DNA of 64,000 bases from Crocinitomicaceae bacterium (GTDB lineage: Bacteria; Bacteroidota; Bacteroidia; Flavobacteriales_D; Crocinitomicaceae): the NCBI GenBank assembly GCA_024639405.1, contig JAHEIL010000045.1, positions 62,001-126,000 of the forward strand, written 5' to 3'. A program made the position numbers and the translations under genes. Positions 18,464-27,467 of the stretch are shown here, in pieces. The stretch's first letter is position 1. Each line of letters begins with the position of its first letter. Below the pieces are notes generated by a model, which did not search any database, was not told the origin of the DNA, and worked only from the letters and a program-made list of their open reading frames with translations.

Positions 18464-21448
18464 TTATTTCTTAGCAGTCATTTTAGCTTTAATATCTACA
18501 ACTAATTTCACTGCGAATCCGATAATTAATAAAATTGAACCTATTAATGCAATCGTATTTGCTTTATGGAATTTAGGTAAATCAAATACAAATTCAATTT
18601 TGTGTTTTCCAGGAGATAATTGTAATCCTCTTAATAAATAATTCACTTTAATTATTTTTTGCTCTTTACCATCAACAAATGCTTTCCAACCGTCATTGTA
18701 GTAGATTTCAGAAAACACTGCAAATTGATCTGATTTAGAAGATGAATTATAAATCAATTTGTTTGGAGCATAAGATAACAATTGAATTTTACCTTCACCA
18801 GTAAAGTTGAATTTTGTAAGATTCTTTGCTTCACTTGTTAATAGAACGGCTTCACTAGCTGGTTTAAACTCTTTTGTGACTTTAATCGCAACTAATGGCT
18901 TGAATGATTTAGCTGTATCTAAACTCATTGTTGAAATTGGAACTAAATTTGTTGTGCCACGAGCATCCATTACAAACATCGCTTCCATTCCTTCTGTCAA
19001 CCCGTTACTTAATGGAACATCTAGTGTATCCATTCCAGCCAATAAATACTGAAGTTTTTCACCTCCAAAAATTGTTGCATCAGTTTGTGGTTCTAAGTTT
19101 ACTAATAATTCACCTGCACCTTTGTTTACAAGTTTGAATTGACTACCTAAAGCTCTGATTTCGTCGTTTGGTGTCGCTACTTTTTCAATTGAATTAACAA
19201 ACCATGCATTACCTAATGCAGTTAGATTTGGACGAACAATATCAACTCCTTGATCGTCTTTTTGCATAAAATATTTAACATTTAACATGTCGTATACTTT
19301 ATTATTCATTTTCGATAAGTGGAAATTAAACAAATTGTTGATACTTCTCAATTTTGCACCATGATAACCACCTACTGATTTATGAAAATACGATGCTCTA
19401 CTACTTTGGAAAGCTCCATTCATATCAAACACACGGTAATTTGTCGCAAAATTCAATGCACCATATTTATAGGATTCTATCACATTACGCTTTGCTAAAC
19501 CTTCAAACCCAAGTTCTTCAGCTTTACGTTTTCCCTTAATTTCAGCTGAAGCAATTTTAGATTTCAAAGAAGGGTTTGCAGCTAATTCAGTATTCATTAT
19601 TTGCTCATCTGCTGCATTTGCAGATGTAGGATATGTTGTCAAACCTACTTCTTCCCAATATTTCAATTTATTTCCTTCTTCTTGATCACCTAGGTAATTG
19701 TAAGCTACTGGAACCATATCAACTAACGTAAGAATCAAAACTCCAATCGTTACTGCAATTGTTGGAATTGATGTATATAAAAACAAAAGCAATAAAAGTC
19801 CAGTAAAGAAAATAAAAACTAATGATCGATTCATGCTTTCATTGAATATTGCTTCACGAACAACTTTTAATTTATCAAAGTTTTTATAGTAGGGTTCTGC
19901 TTGGTTTTTAACAAACTCATCTACTTGTGCTGGATCATTGACGTTTAAATTATATTGCGTTTGTAAATCAACGGGATTCATAGTCGCCAATTGTTTACGA
20001 ATATTACCCTCTATTCCCGCAAGTTGTGTTTTGTCTGAGCTAGATGAATAATTATCTCCCAAACCAATCATTTTAATCGCAAAAACTAAAATAAAAAATC
20101 CACCCATTGCATATAGAAAGATTTTTTTCTTCTCTTTAAATGCTTCACGTTCTTTCAATAATTTATCTAAAAATAATACACCTAATAAAGGGATACATAA
20201 TTCGACGATTACCAAAATAATAGTAACTGTTCTAAATTTATTATAACCAGGAACATGGTCAATAAAGAAATTTGTTAAACCCATGAAGTTTTTACCCCAT
20301 GACAAAACAATTGCTAATACTGTCATTGCAAACAAAGCCCATTTCAGCTTAGTTTTTAAAAAGATTAAGCCTAAAAACGCTAAAAACAAAACGACAATTC
20401 CAAGGTAAACTGGACCTGAAGTAAAAGGTTGTTCTCCCCAATAAGCTGGGAAATTCTTTAATTCATTCTTTTCTGATGAAGTCAAGTCAGTGTTTTCTAA
20501 TGTTTCTTCAAATTGACTTCCACCGATTGCAAAAGATCCTCCACCTTTAACATTTGGAGACAACAATGTAACTGTTTCTCCTATTCCATACGACCATTGT
20601 GTAATGTAATCTTTATCCAATCCTTCGGTTTGATTGATGGATTTAGATCCATCTGGCTCAATAGAAACATCATTTCCTCCTCTAATTGTACTTTTTGCAT
20701 AATCTGCAGTCAAAGCAATATTACCAATATTAATGACAAAAGCGATTAAAAAAGCACCAATTAAACCAGCTGTAGTAATGAAGAAAGTTTTTAATTGTTT
20801 ATCACTAATCGCTTTGTATAAAAAGTAAAATCCAACCAAGATCAACAAGAAAACAAAATAATAAGTGACTTGAATATGATTAAAACCTAACTCAATTGTC
20901 ATAAAAAGTGCCGAAAATAATATTCCCCATATCCTATTGGTTCGATAGGCATAAATAAAAGCACCTAAAATTGCGGGTAGCACAGCTGTTGCAAGCGATT
21001 TAGTAACGTGCCCAGCTTGAATAATGATGATTTCATAACTTGCAAAACTAAATGCAATTGCTCCAATCAATCCAATCAATGGGTTTATTTTTAAAAACAA
21101 TGATAATATATAAAATCCTAATAAATGAAGAATTAAAATACCTATTGGTCCTGGAAAAATTTCAAAATATTGATTGGTTATCTCTTTAATGATATTGCCC
21201 GAATACATTAAAGTAATTTGAGCTGTCGGCATTCCTCCAAACATTGAATTTGTCCATAACGGTTCTTTACCATATTGTTCACGGTATAATTCTGTTTCAT
21301 GCGCCATTCCTTTCCACTGTTCAACGTCATGTTGTTTAATTCCATAACCATCGATTTGTGGTTTAAAATAGATAACTGACACGATTATAATAATCGCTAA
21401 AACAACAAAATGCAGCCAGTTTTTTTGAAAAAATGTTTTTAAATTCAT
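18464..21448 (-). CDS. YfhO-family multi-spanning membrane protein
   Basis: A 994-residue integral membrane protein of the YfhO family (GT-C-like, predicted lipid-linked-sugar glycosyltransferases). The N-terminal half has many transmembrane helices; an early periplasmic loop carries WTNSMFGGMPTAQ, typical of Bacteroidota members. The C-terminal third is a soluble domain with GWKAFVDGKEQKI and a final helix. The frame opens with a GTG at 21466, but the ATG at 21448 (MNLKTFFQKNW) fits better. It is convergent with the polysaccharide cluster. Inferred role: glycosylation of surface polymers or lipids; no direct substrate evidence. Confidence 0.85.
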   Translation of the reverse strand: MNLKTFFQKNWLHFVVLAIIIIVSVIYFKPQIDGYGIKQHDVEQWKGMAHETELYREQYGKEPLWTNSMFGGMPTAQITLMYSGNIIKEITNQYFEIFPGPIGILILHLLGFYILSLFLKINPLIGLIGAIAFSFASYEIIIIQAGHVTKSLATAVLPAILGAFIYAYRTNRIWGILFSALFMTIELGFNHIQVTYYFVFLLILVGFYFLYKAISDKQLKTFFITTAGLIGAFLIAFVINIGNIALTADYAKSTIRGGNDVSIEPDGSKSINQTEGLDKDYITQWSYGIGETVTLLSPNVKGGGSFAIGGSQFEETLENTDLTSSEKNELKNFPAYWGEQPFTSGPVYLGIVVLFLAFLGLIFLKTKLKWALFAMTVLAIVLSWGKNFMGLTNFFIDHVPGYNKFRTVTIILVIVELCIPLLGVLFLDKLLKEREAFKEKKKIFLYAMGGFFILVFAIKMIGLGDNYSSSSDKTQLAGIEGNIRKQLATMNPVDLQTQYNLNVNDPAQVDEFVKNQAEPYYKNFDKLKVVREAIFNESMNRSLVFIFFTGLLLLLFLYTSIPTIAVTIGVLILTLVDMVPVAYNYLGDQEEGNKLKYWEEVGLTTYPTSANAADEQIMNTELAANPSLKSKIASAEIKGKRKAEELGFEGLAKRNVIESYKYGALNFATNYRVFDMNGAFQSSRASYFHKSVGGYHGAKLRSINNLFNFHLSKMNNKVYDMLNVKYFMQKDDQGVDIVRPNLTALGNAWFVNSIEKVATPNDEIRALGSQFKLVNKGAGELLVNLEPQTDATIFGGEKLQYLLAGMDTLDVPLSNGLTEGMEAMFVMDARGTTNLVPISTMSLDTAKSFKPLVAIKVTKEFKPASEAVLLTSEAKNLTKFNFTGEGKIQLLSYAPNKLIYNSSSKSDQFAVFSEIYYNDGWKAFVDGKEQKIIKVNYLLRGLQLSPGKHKIEFVFDLPKFHKANTIALIGSILLIIGFAVKLVVDIKAKMTAKK

Positions 21449-21525
21449 AGGTTTAATATTTTTCACTTTAAGAGTTGGTGAATTTACAAATTGTAACGAA
21501 CATCTAAAAATTTAATAGATAAATA

Positions 21526-21542
21526 TTCCATTCAAAATGGAA
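21526..21542 (-). terminator. Weak hairpin just after the Ppx/GppA gene
   Basis: TTCCATT pairs with AATGGAA around a 3-base loop, two bases beyond the stop on the minus strand, followed by an AT-rich stretch without a clean T run. Possible terminator of the ABC-phosphatase operon. Confidence 0.35.
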
Positions 21543-21544
21543 AA

Positions 21545-22444
21545 CTAAGCAGACGTTTCATCCATTAACGCACCTTCTTTTAATGAACATGATGAGACGC
21601 TTACTTCTTTAATGTTTAGTTTTTTAATAATCCAATTGACTTTCACAGCTGCAATAGGTACCATTTTTTTACGAATTGTTGCTATCCAACGATTATTTTT
21701 TCGGTCGTTTTCAGTTGAGAAAATCAAGTAAGTTAATAATTGTTTTAATTCATTGATCGGCAAATCAAACGTGACTATTTCAGCGGGGAAATCAAGTTGA
21801 TGGAGCAATTCATAAAATGTTTCAAAACTTCCTGATGCACCAATCAATTTAGCACATGTTTTATTTTCAAAATATGCTCCAGCTTGCTGCTCTAACCAAT
21901 TTTCAATAACATCAACTTCTTCGTGTTTTAAAGGATCTGAAAACTCTTGTAAATCAGCAATTCTTGCAACCCCAATGTTCAAACTAATCTGGTCCAATAC
22001 TCCAGATTTATTAGCAAAAATAAATTCTGTACTTCCTCCACCAATGTCCATAATTACCGCAGGCTCCATAAAATCATGCGACCATTTGACTCCTTTATAA
22101 ATCAAATCTGCTTCTTTTTCGCCGTCAATTACTTCGATGTTTATATTGGTTCGTTCGAATACTCTTTCACAAAACTCGCGCTTATTTTTCGCGTCACGAA
22201 TCGCTGAAGTTCCAATTGCACGAACAGAATCTACTTGAAGTTTATCACATACCGCTTTGAATTGCACTAATGCATTCAATGCTCGTTCGATTGCCTCTTC
22301 TGTAATTATTCCTTTATTGATCCCGCCTTGACCAATAGCAACTGCAATCCTATCCGCTTCAATGATAGAGAAACCTGAAGATGTAACAGTTGCAATTAGT
22401 AAATTAAACGTATTCGTACCTAAATCAATGATGGCCTTTTTCAT
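21545..22444 (-). CDS. Ppx/GppA family phosphatase (exopolyphosphatase-like)
   Basis: A 299-residue member of the ASKHA-fold Ppx/GppA family, which hydrolyses polyphosphate or the 5'-phosphate of pppGpp. The N-terminal phosphate loop reads IDLGTNTFNLLI and the second glycine-rich motif MDIGGGSTEFIF; VRAIGTSAIRDAKN is the usual helix between them. The protein is the short form, without the C-terminal HD-like domain of E. coli Ppx. The ATG at 22444 overlaps the stop of the upstream permease gene (ATGA), which argues against the further-upstream start at 22462 and suggests coupled translation. Substrate preference is not readable. Confidence 0.92.
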   Translation of the reverse strand: MKKAIIDLGTNTFNLLIATVTSSGFSIIEADRIAVAIGQGGINKGIITEEAIERALNALVQFKAVCDKLQVDSVRAIGTSAIRDAKNKREFCERVFERTNINIEVIDGEKEADLIYKGVKWSHDFMEPAVIMDIGGGSTEFIFANKSGVLDQISLNIGVARIADLQEFSDPLKHEEVDVIENWLEQQAGAYFENKTCAKLIGASGSFETFYELLHQLDFPAEIVTFDLPINELKQLLTYLIFSTENDRKNNRWIATIRKKMVPIAAVKVNWIIKKLNIKEVSVSSCSLKEGALMDETSA

Positions 22445-23781
22445 TGTTTTCTTTTTAACCAATTAAAGATCATTGACAATCGAATTCTGTGACCAAATTG
22501 TAAAACACCATTGTTAAATAATCTACCCGCAATATTTAATGAAATGACTGCGCCGAGAACTAAGCTAAACAAGGATAAATACAATTGAAAAGCTGTCCCT
22601 GGCTCATAACCGATTGCTAATTTTACCATTGCTACAATAGGTGCAGTGAACGGTAAATATTGGAAAAAATAAGTTAAATCACTTTCCGGATTGTTTAAAC
22701 AATAATAACCAGAATACGCTGAAATTAGTAATAAAAGTAAGATTGGTACAATGAATTGTTGCCCATCACTTTCAGAACCTGCAGTTGCTCCAATTGCCGT
22801 AAAAAATGCACCATAAAACAAATAAGACGCCAGGAAAAACAAAACAAAATAAAAATTCATCGTTCCAAATTGAACACGTTCGTATATTAAATTTAGAAAG
22901 TCGTTTTGTTCGTCCCCACGCACCAATTGATCTAGTAAAGTTGTATTTTTAACTTGTTCAGTCATTTGAACATTAACCATCGCTGTAAGATCCAAGTTAT
23001 TTTGAAAAATAAATTCACGCATCAAGAACAATCCAATTGCAACAAGTAACATCCAAATAATCAATTGGATTATTGCTGTGATTCCAATTCCAATAATTTT
23101 ACCTGCCATTAATTTTCTGGGTGAAACTGAACCAAGCACGATTTCAATAATACGATTACTTTTTTCTTGACTAACACTCCTCAAAATGGTCATTCCATAC
23201 AAAAAGACAAATCCTATAATCAATAATCCATAAAAATAACCAACCCAACCTCTTACATCAGATGATTCATCAAAGGGATCGTAAACATTTCGAAAGGCAA
23301 CATTTAAAGGCTGCTTTATTTTTCTAAATGACGCAATGGATAATTTTGTAAAACGTTTGACCATTATTTCTTCCAATCTTCGTTCTGAATGGTATTGAAT
23401 TTTAGTTTGTAACTTTAAGGATGGTTTTTGGCGGTAAAAAACAAATGCTGTTTTATTCGTCAATACTTTTTCATTAATCTCTACCAATGCGTCAAATTTT
23501 TGGTACATTTTAGCATCTCTAAATGTTTCCATTTCAACGTAATCTTCCAAAAAGAAATAGTTGATCGCTTTATCTTGATTGGGTAGCATTTTACGTTCTA
23601 AAAGGCCTGTTGGATCTGTAATCAAAACATCCCAATGCTTTTTTCCATTATCGCTAAATTTGAATAAACCAAAAAGTACGGCTAATAGTAAAATTGGTCC
23701 AAAAAAAGCTGTTAATATAAATGAACGCGATTTAACTTTTTCAATAAATTCACGTTGTGCAATTAACCATAAATTACGCAT
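22441..23781 (-). CDS. ABC-2 type permease (NatB-like exporter subunit)
   Basis: A 446-residue membrane subunit of an ABC exporter. It has an N-terminal transmembrane helix (about 20-40), a long extracytoplasmic domain to about residue 170, then five or more helices; QEKSNRIIEIVLGSVSP is the typical ABC-2 cytoplasmic loop. The start chosen is the ATG at 23781 (MRNLWLIAQREF), which overlaps the ATPase gene by 8 bases; the frame's earlier start at 23823 would intrude far into it. Known: NatB-like permeases with NatA-like ATPases export Na+ or other small compounds. The transported substrate is unknown. Confidence 0.88.
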   Translation of the reverse strand: MRNLWLIAQREFIEKVKSRSFILTAFFGPILLLAVLFGLFKFSDNGKKHWDVLITDPTGLLERKMLPNQDKAINYFFLEDYVEMETFRDAKMYQKFDALVEINEKVLTNKTAFVFYRQKPSLKLQTKIQYHSERRLEEIMVKRFTKLSIASFRKIKQPLNVAFRNVYDPFDESSDVRGWVGYFYGLLIIGFVFLYGMTILRSVSQEKSNRIIEIVLGSVSPRKLMAGKIIGIGITAIIQLIIWMLLVAIGLFLMREFIFQNNLDLTAMVNVQMTEQVKNTTLLDQLVRGDEQNDFLNLIYERVQFGTMNFYFVLFFLASYLFYGAFFTAIGATAGSESDGQQFIVPILLLLLISAYSGYYCLNNPESDLTYFFQYLPFTAPIVAMVKLAIGYEPGTAFQLYLSLFSLVLGAVISLNIAGRLFNNGVLQFGHRIRLSMIFNWLKRKQ

Positions 23782-24703
23782 TAGTTGCCTCCTTTCTTTC
23801 TTGAATTGTTTGTACAAAAACATCGTGCATCGAAGGCAACACTTCCCAAGCAGCTTCTAATTTTACCTGCCCAATCAATGCAGTCAATAACTCTTCGAAA
23901 CCTGCTTCTCCTCTCATTTTAACATACGTAATAAAACGATTGTCACCAATTATTTCTTTGTCAATTAATTCATAATTGGTCCACAATGCATTGACAAAAG
24001 CAATCATATTTCCACTAAATTTTATCGCATAAACTCCTTCTTTTTTCGCTTCTTGTAGTTCGGCTACAGTTCCACTCGCCACAACTTTTCCTTCAGCAAT
24101 TAAATAAGCAAAATCACAAATCTCTTCGACACTTTTCATGTTATGCGTTGACAAGATTATGGTCGTTCCTTTTTCTTTTAAAGCAAGAAGTTCTTTTTTA
24201 ATGATTTCAACATTAATCGGGTCAAAACCACTTAAAGGCTCATCTAGAATTAACAATTTTGGCTCGTGTAAAACGGTGAAAATAAACTGTACTTTTTGAG
24301 CCATTCCTTTTGAAAGCTCTTCAATTCTTTTCGTTTTCCAGGATAAAATATCAAATTTATTCATCCAGTAATCCAATTGGACACGAACTTCTTGTTTGTT
24401 CATTCCTTTCAATTGCCCTAAGAATAAAGCATGAGCTTCGACAGTCATTGTGCGGTACAAACCTCTTTCTTCTGGCAAATAACCAACTTCATTTAAATGT
24501 TTTGGTTTTAATAAATCACCAAAAAAACGAATGTGCCCACTATCGGGTGTAATAATTTGATTGATAATTCGAATTAAAGTGGTTTTTCCAGCTCCATTTG
24601 GACCAAGTAAACCAACAATCTTACCTGTCGGAATGGTGATAGAAACTTGGTCTAACGCTACTTTACGGTTGTACGATTTTGTTAACTGTTGGATTTCAAT
24701 CAT
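23774..24703 (-). CDS. ABC transporter ATP-binding protein (NatA-like)
   Basis: A 309-residue ATPase. Walker A is GPNGAGKTT, the signature is LSKGMAQKVQ (a variant of LSGGQ), Walker B is LLILDEP, followed by LSGFDP and the switch region STHNM. A C-terminal ~80-residue extension is typical of NatA-like drug/Na+ exporters. The ATG at 24703 (MIEIQQLTKSY) is preferred to a TTG two codons earlier. It is the first gene of a three-gene operon in which each gene overlaps the next (ATPase, permease, Ppx/GppA). Confidence 0.93.
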   Translation of the reverse strand: MIEIQQLTKSYNRKVALDQVSITIPTGKIVGLLGPNGAGKTTLIRIINQIITPDSGHIRFFGDLLKPKHLNEVGYLPEERGLYRTMTVEAHALFLGQLKGMNKQEVRVQLDYWMNKFDILSWKTKRIEELSKGMAQKVQFIFTVLHEPKLLILDEPLSGFDPINVEIIKKELLALKEKGTTIILSTHNMKSVEEICDFAYLIAEGKVVASGTVAELQEAKKEGVYAIKFSGNMIAFVNALWTNYELIDKEIIGDNRFITYVKMRGEAGFEELLTALIGQVKLEAAWEVLPSMHDVFVQTIQERKEATNA

Positions 24704-24761
24704 CTTCAATTCAACTAGTGATAAATATTTTACACGACTAAATTAAGATTTTTAGTTGATT

Positions 24762-25667
24762 TTAGTGCGATAGTTTTGCTTTCCAATTTGTCCATCGGTA
24801 TTTTTTAGCAAAATAAATCAATAACAATGGTTGCAAACAACAAATCGTCAGGATTGCATCCCAACCAAAACTTGGTTTTGCATGATCGATAAATAAGGCA
24901 TCGGTTTGAAATGCTTGCCATTCATTAGAAACAACTATTGCAGCAAATAAATTATTGATTGCATGGTAACCCATAGATAATTCCAAGCCATCGTCCATTA
25001 AACGCAGTAATCCTAAAAAGATGCCTGTCACGATGTAATAAATTAAAATACCGTAGCCCAATACTTCAATTTCAGGATTTGCGCCATGCATTAAGCCAAA
25101 AACAACACCCGTAAACACAACGATTAACCAACTTTTTTGAATTGGATTTTTAATTAACTTAAAGAGGAATCCTCTAAAAAAGAATTCTTCGAACGAAGTT
25201 TGTATTGGAATAAAAATTACCGCAATTGCAAACAAAGGAAAAAATGATACCCAGTTAAAATTCCATGTTAGGTCTGATGATGAAAAAAGGGAAACACTTA
25301 AAAAAAGTGTTAATACAATTCCCCAAACTAAAAAGGCATGAAAAAATCGCTTTAAATCAAACTTTTTTCGCTCTGTAAAAAAAGAACGAATGCTTTTTTT
25401 ATGAATGTATTTCATACAAACTATTAACGCGATAAAAGCCGTTAAAAAAGGGAATAACAAATAGAATAATAAGGTGTTTTTTCCAAAAACTTGTGCGTAA
25501 ACTTGAAGGGAAGATTCTCCATAAGTAACTGCTTCAACATCTGAAAAACGAATCGCTAACATCAAAGGTAATTGACCAATAAACATATAAGCCAACAACA
25601 CAATAGAAATTGTTAATACATTACTAGCCAGTTGATTACCTGAAGATGATTTAGCTTGCTCAATCAT
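24762..25667 (-). CDS. CPBP family intramembrane metalloprotease
   Basis: A 301-residue membrane protein of the CPBP/Rce1 (Abi) family. Motif 1 is FEEFFFRG, giving the EExxxR catalytic glutamates; motif 2 is the histidine in FGLMHGANPE, and motif 3 is HAINNLF. About seven or eight hydrophobic segments surround them. The motifs suggest an active intramembrane protease. It begins 3 bases after the dnaJ stop, so it is probably cotranscribed with grpE-dnaJ, which could link membrane-protein quality control to the chaperone operon (inference). Its natural substrate is unknown. Confidence 0.88.
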   Translation of the reverse strand: MIEQAKSSSGNQLASNVLTISIVLLAYMFIGQLPLMLAIRFSDVEAVTYGESSLQVYAQVFGKNTLLFYLLFPFLTAFIALIVCMKYIHKKSIRSFFTERKKFDLKRFFHAFLVWGIVLTLFLSVSLFSSSDLTWNFNWVSFFPLFAIAVIFIPIQTSFEEFFFRGFLFKLIKNPIQKSWLIVVFTGVVFGLMHGANPEIEVLGYGILIYYIVTGIFLGLLRLMDDGLELSMGYHAINNLFAAIVVSNEWQAFQTDALFIDHAKPSFGWDAILTICCLQPLLLIYFAKKYRWTNWKAKLSH

Positions 25668-25670
25668 TTT

Positions 25671-26789
25671 TTACGATTGAAACATTTCTTTCATTCGTTT
25701 GAAAAAACTTCTATCGTGTTGGTCTGGTGTTGGTTGAAAGTTTTCACTTTTACGCAATTTTTCCAACAATTCTTTTTCTTCTTTCGTAAATTTCTTAGGA
25801 GTCCAAATATTGATGTGTACAAACAAATCACCTTGACCATATCGTTGAACATGTGGTAATCCTTTCCCTTTTAATCGCAATACTTTACCACTTTGAGTTC
25901 CTGGTTCCACTTTAATTTTTGCTTTACCGTTCACCGTTGGAACCTCAATTGATTCTCCTAAAACAGCATCCACAAAATTAATATAAGCGTCGTAATGTAA
26001 GTTTTCGCCATCTCTTTTCAAATCAGGATGTTCAGTTTCTTCAATTACCACAATTAAATCTCCAGGAACGCCATTGAAAGGACCAGCATTACCTTTACCA
26101 GTAACACTTAATTGCATGCCTTCTTCAACACCCGCAGGGATTTCAATTTCAATAACTTCTTCTTGGCGTTTTAAACCTTGTGCATCTGCATCAGCTGGAC
26201 GCTTATCGATCATTTTACCAGCTCCTTGACAAGAAGGACACGTTGATTGTGTTTGCATAGCACCCAAAAATGTTTGAGCAACACGTGTCACACGACCAGA
26301 ACCATTACATGACTGACAATTTTTATACGTTACCCCTTCAGCATTCACTAATTTGGTAACTTTTATTTTCTTTTTAACACCTTCAGCAACTTCTTCCAAT
26401 GTCAATTTCATTTTTACGCGTAGATTGGTTCCACGAACAGTTCTGCTTCCACCGCCTCCGCGACTTCCTCCAAAACTACCGCCTCCAAAAGCACTTCCGA
26501 ATACATCACCAAATTGAGAGAAAATATCGTCCATGTTCATGCCACCACCAAATCCACCTTGTCCCATTCCTTGGTGACCAAAGCGATCGTATTGAGCACG
26601 TTTTTCAGCATTACTCAAAACTTCGTATGCTTCAGCAGCTTCTTTAAATTTATCCTCTGCAGAGGCATCATCAGGGTTTTTATCGGGGTGGTATTTTAAT
26701 GCTAATTTTCGATATGCTTTTTTGATGTCAGCTTCATTTGCATTTTTGGCAACACCTAATATTTCGTAAAAATCTCTTTTTTGACTCAT
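25671..26789 (-). CDS. dnaJ: Chaperone DnaJ (Hsp40), reduced zinc finger
   Basis: DnaK co-chaperone that delivers substrates and stimulates ATP hydrolysis. In 372 residues: J domain (HPD at 34-36), Gly/Phe-rich linker (about 73-118), cysteine region, then two beta-sandwich substrate domains. Only two CXXCXGXG-like repeats are present (CQSCNGSG at 158-165, CPSCQGAG at 184-191), not four. They are joined by a non-cysteine segment and followed by [10 protein letters not shown] where the remaining cysteines would be. I believe this reduction is common in flavobacterial DnaJ (recalled). It lies between grpE, 26 bases upstream, and the CPBP protease gene. Confidence 0.96.
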   Translation of the reverse strand: MSQKRDFYEILGVAKNANEADIKKAYRKLALKYHPDKNPDDASAEDKFKEAAEAYEVLSNAEKRAQYDRFGHQGMGQGGFGGGMNMDDIFSQFGDVFGSAFGGGSFGGSRGGGGSRTVRGTNLRVKMKLTLEEVAEGVKKKIKVTKLVNAEGVTYKNCQSCNGSGRVTRVAQTFLGAMQTQSTCPSCQGAGKMIDKRPADADAQGLKRQEEVIEIEIPAGVEEGMQLSVTGKGNAGPFNGVPGDLIVVIEETEHPDLKRDGENLHYDAYINFVDAVLGESIEVPTVNGKAKIKVEPGTQSGKVLRLKGKGLPHVQRYGQGDLFVHINIWTPKKFTKEEKELLEKLRKSENFQPTPDQHDRSFFKRMKEMFQS

Positions 26790-26815
26790 TTTATAGAATT
26801 GTAAAATTCAAAATA

Positions 26816-27364
26816 TTATTGACCAACTACAACTTTTGCAAAGCGAATTACCTTATCATTCAAGTAATATCCTTTTTCTACATCATCGATTACTTTTCCA
26901 ACTTCTTTTTTTGAAGGAGCTGGAATGTTTGCAATCGCTTCGTGTAATTCACTATCAAAAGGAGTGCCTTTTGCTTGCATTTGCTTCAAACCTTTAGCTT
27001 CTAATATTGATTTAAACTTATTAGAAATCAATTGAAAACCTTCTTTAACAACTGTGATATCGTCTGCTTGTTGATTGTTTAAAATCGCGCGATCAAAATC
27101 ATCCATTACAGGCAATAAATCAGCTAAAATTCCAGCATTAGCATTTGAAATGATATCGACTTTTTCTTTGTTCGTTCTTTTTCTGTAATTATCAAATTCG
27201 GCATACAAACGAAGAAAACGATCATTTAACTCTGCTAATTTTTCTTCAGTAGTGAGTTCTTTTGGCGCTTCAGTACTATTTTCTTGTTGTTCCTCTGTGC
27301 TAGTTTGATCTTCATTATGCACAAATTCATTTTCTTCTACGTTGATGTCTTTATCTTCTGCCAT
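26816..27364 (-). CDS. grpE: Nucleotide exchange factor GrpE
   Basis: Releases ADP from DnaK. The 182-residue protein has an acidic Glu-rich N-terminus, a long coiled-coil segment (LAELNDRFLRLYAEFDNYRKR is the GrpE hallmark) and a C-terminal beta domain ending VIRFAKVVV. The open frame extends to 27406, but the ATG at 27364 is chosen because a well-formed promoter occupies 27392-27423, which would put the longer start upstream of transcription. First gene of the grpE-dnaJ-CPBP operon. Confidence 0.96.
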   Translation of the reverse strand: MAEDKDINVEENEFVHNEDQTSTEEQQENSTEAPKELTTEEKLAELNDRFLRLYAEFDNYRKRTNKEKVDIISNANAGILADLLPVMDDFDRAILNNQQADDITVVKEGFQLISNKFKSILEAKGLKQMQAKGTPFDSELHEAIANIPAPSKKEVGKVIDDVEKGYYLNDKVIRFAKVVVGQ

Positions 27365-27391
27365 TGTTGATTTTTTTATAAAAAGATTTAG

Positions 27392-27423
27392 CAAAGATAC
27401 TGCCAATCTTCCAATTCGGACAA
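27392..27423 (-). promoter_or_regulatory. Promoter of the grpE-dnaJ-CPBP operon
   Basis: On the minus strand, TTG (27423-27421), a 21-base spacer and TATCTTTG (27399-27392). The grpE ATG is 27 bases downstream. This placement fixes the grpE start at 27364. Confidence 0.7.
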
Positions 27424-27467
27424 GCTGTCAGAAAAAATATTGAAAAAATGAAAAAATGGCAATTAAC

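Noticed and set aside
27365-27406. Longer grpE start
   Set aside because: It would begin upstream of the promoter at 27392-27423, and the added residues are not GrpE-like.
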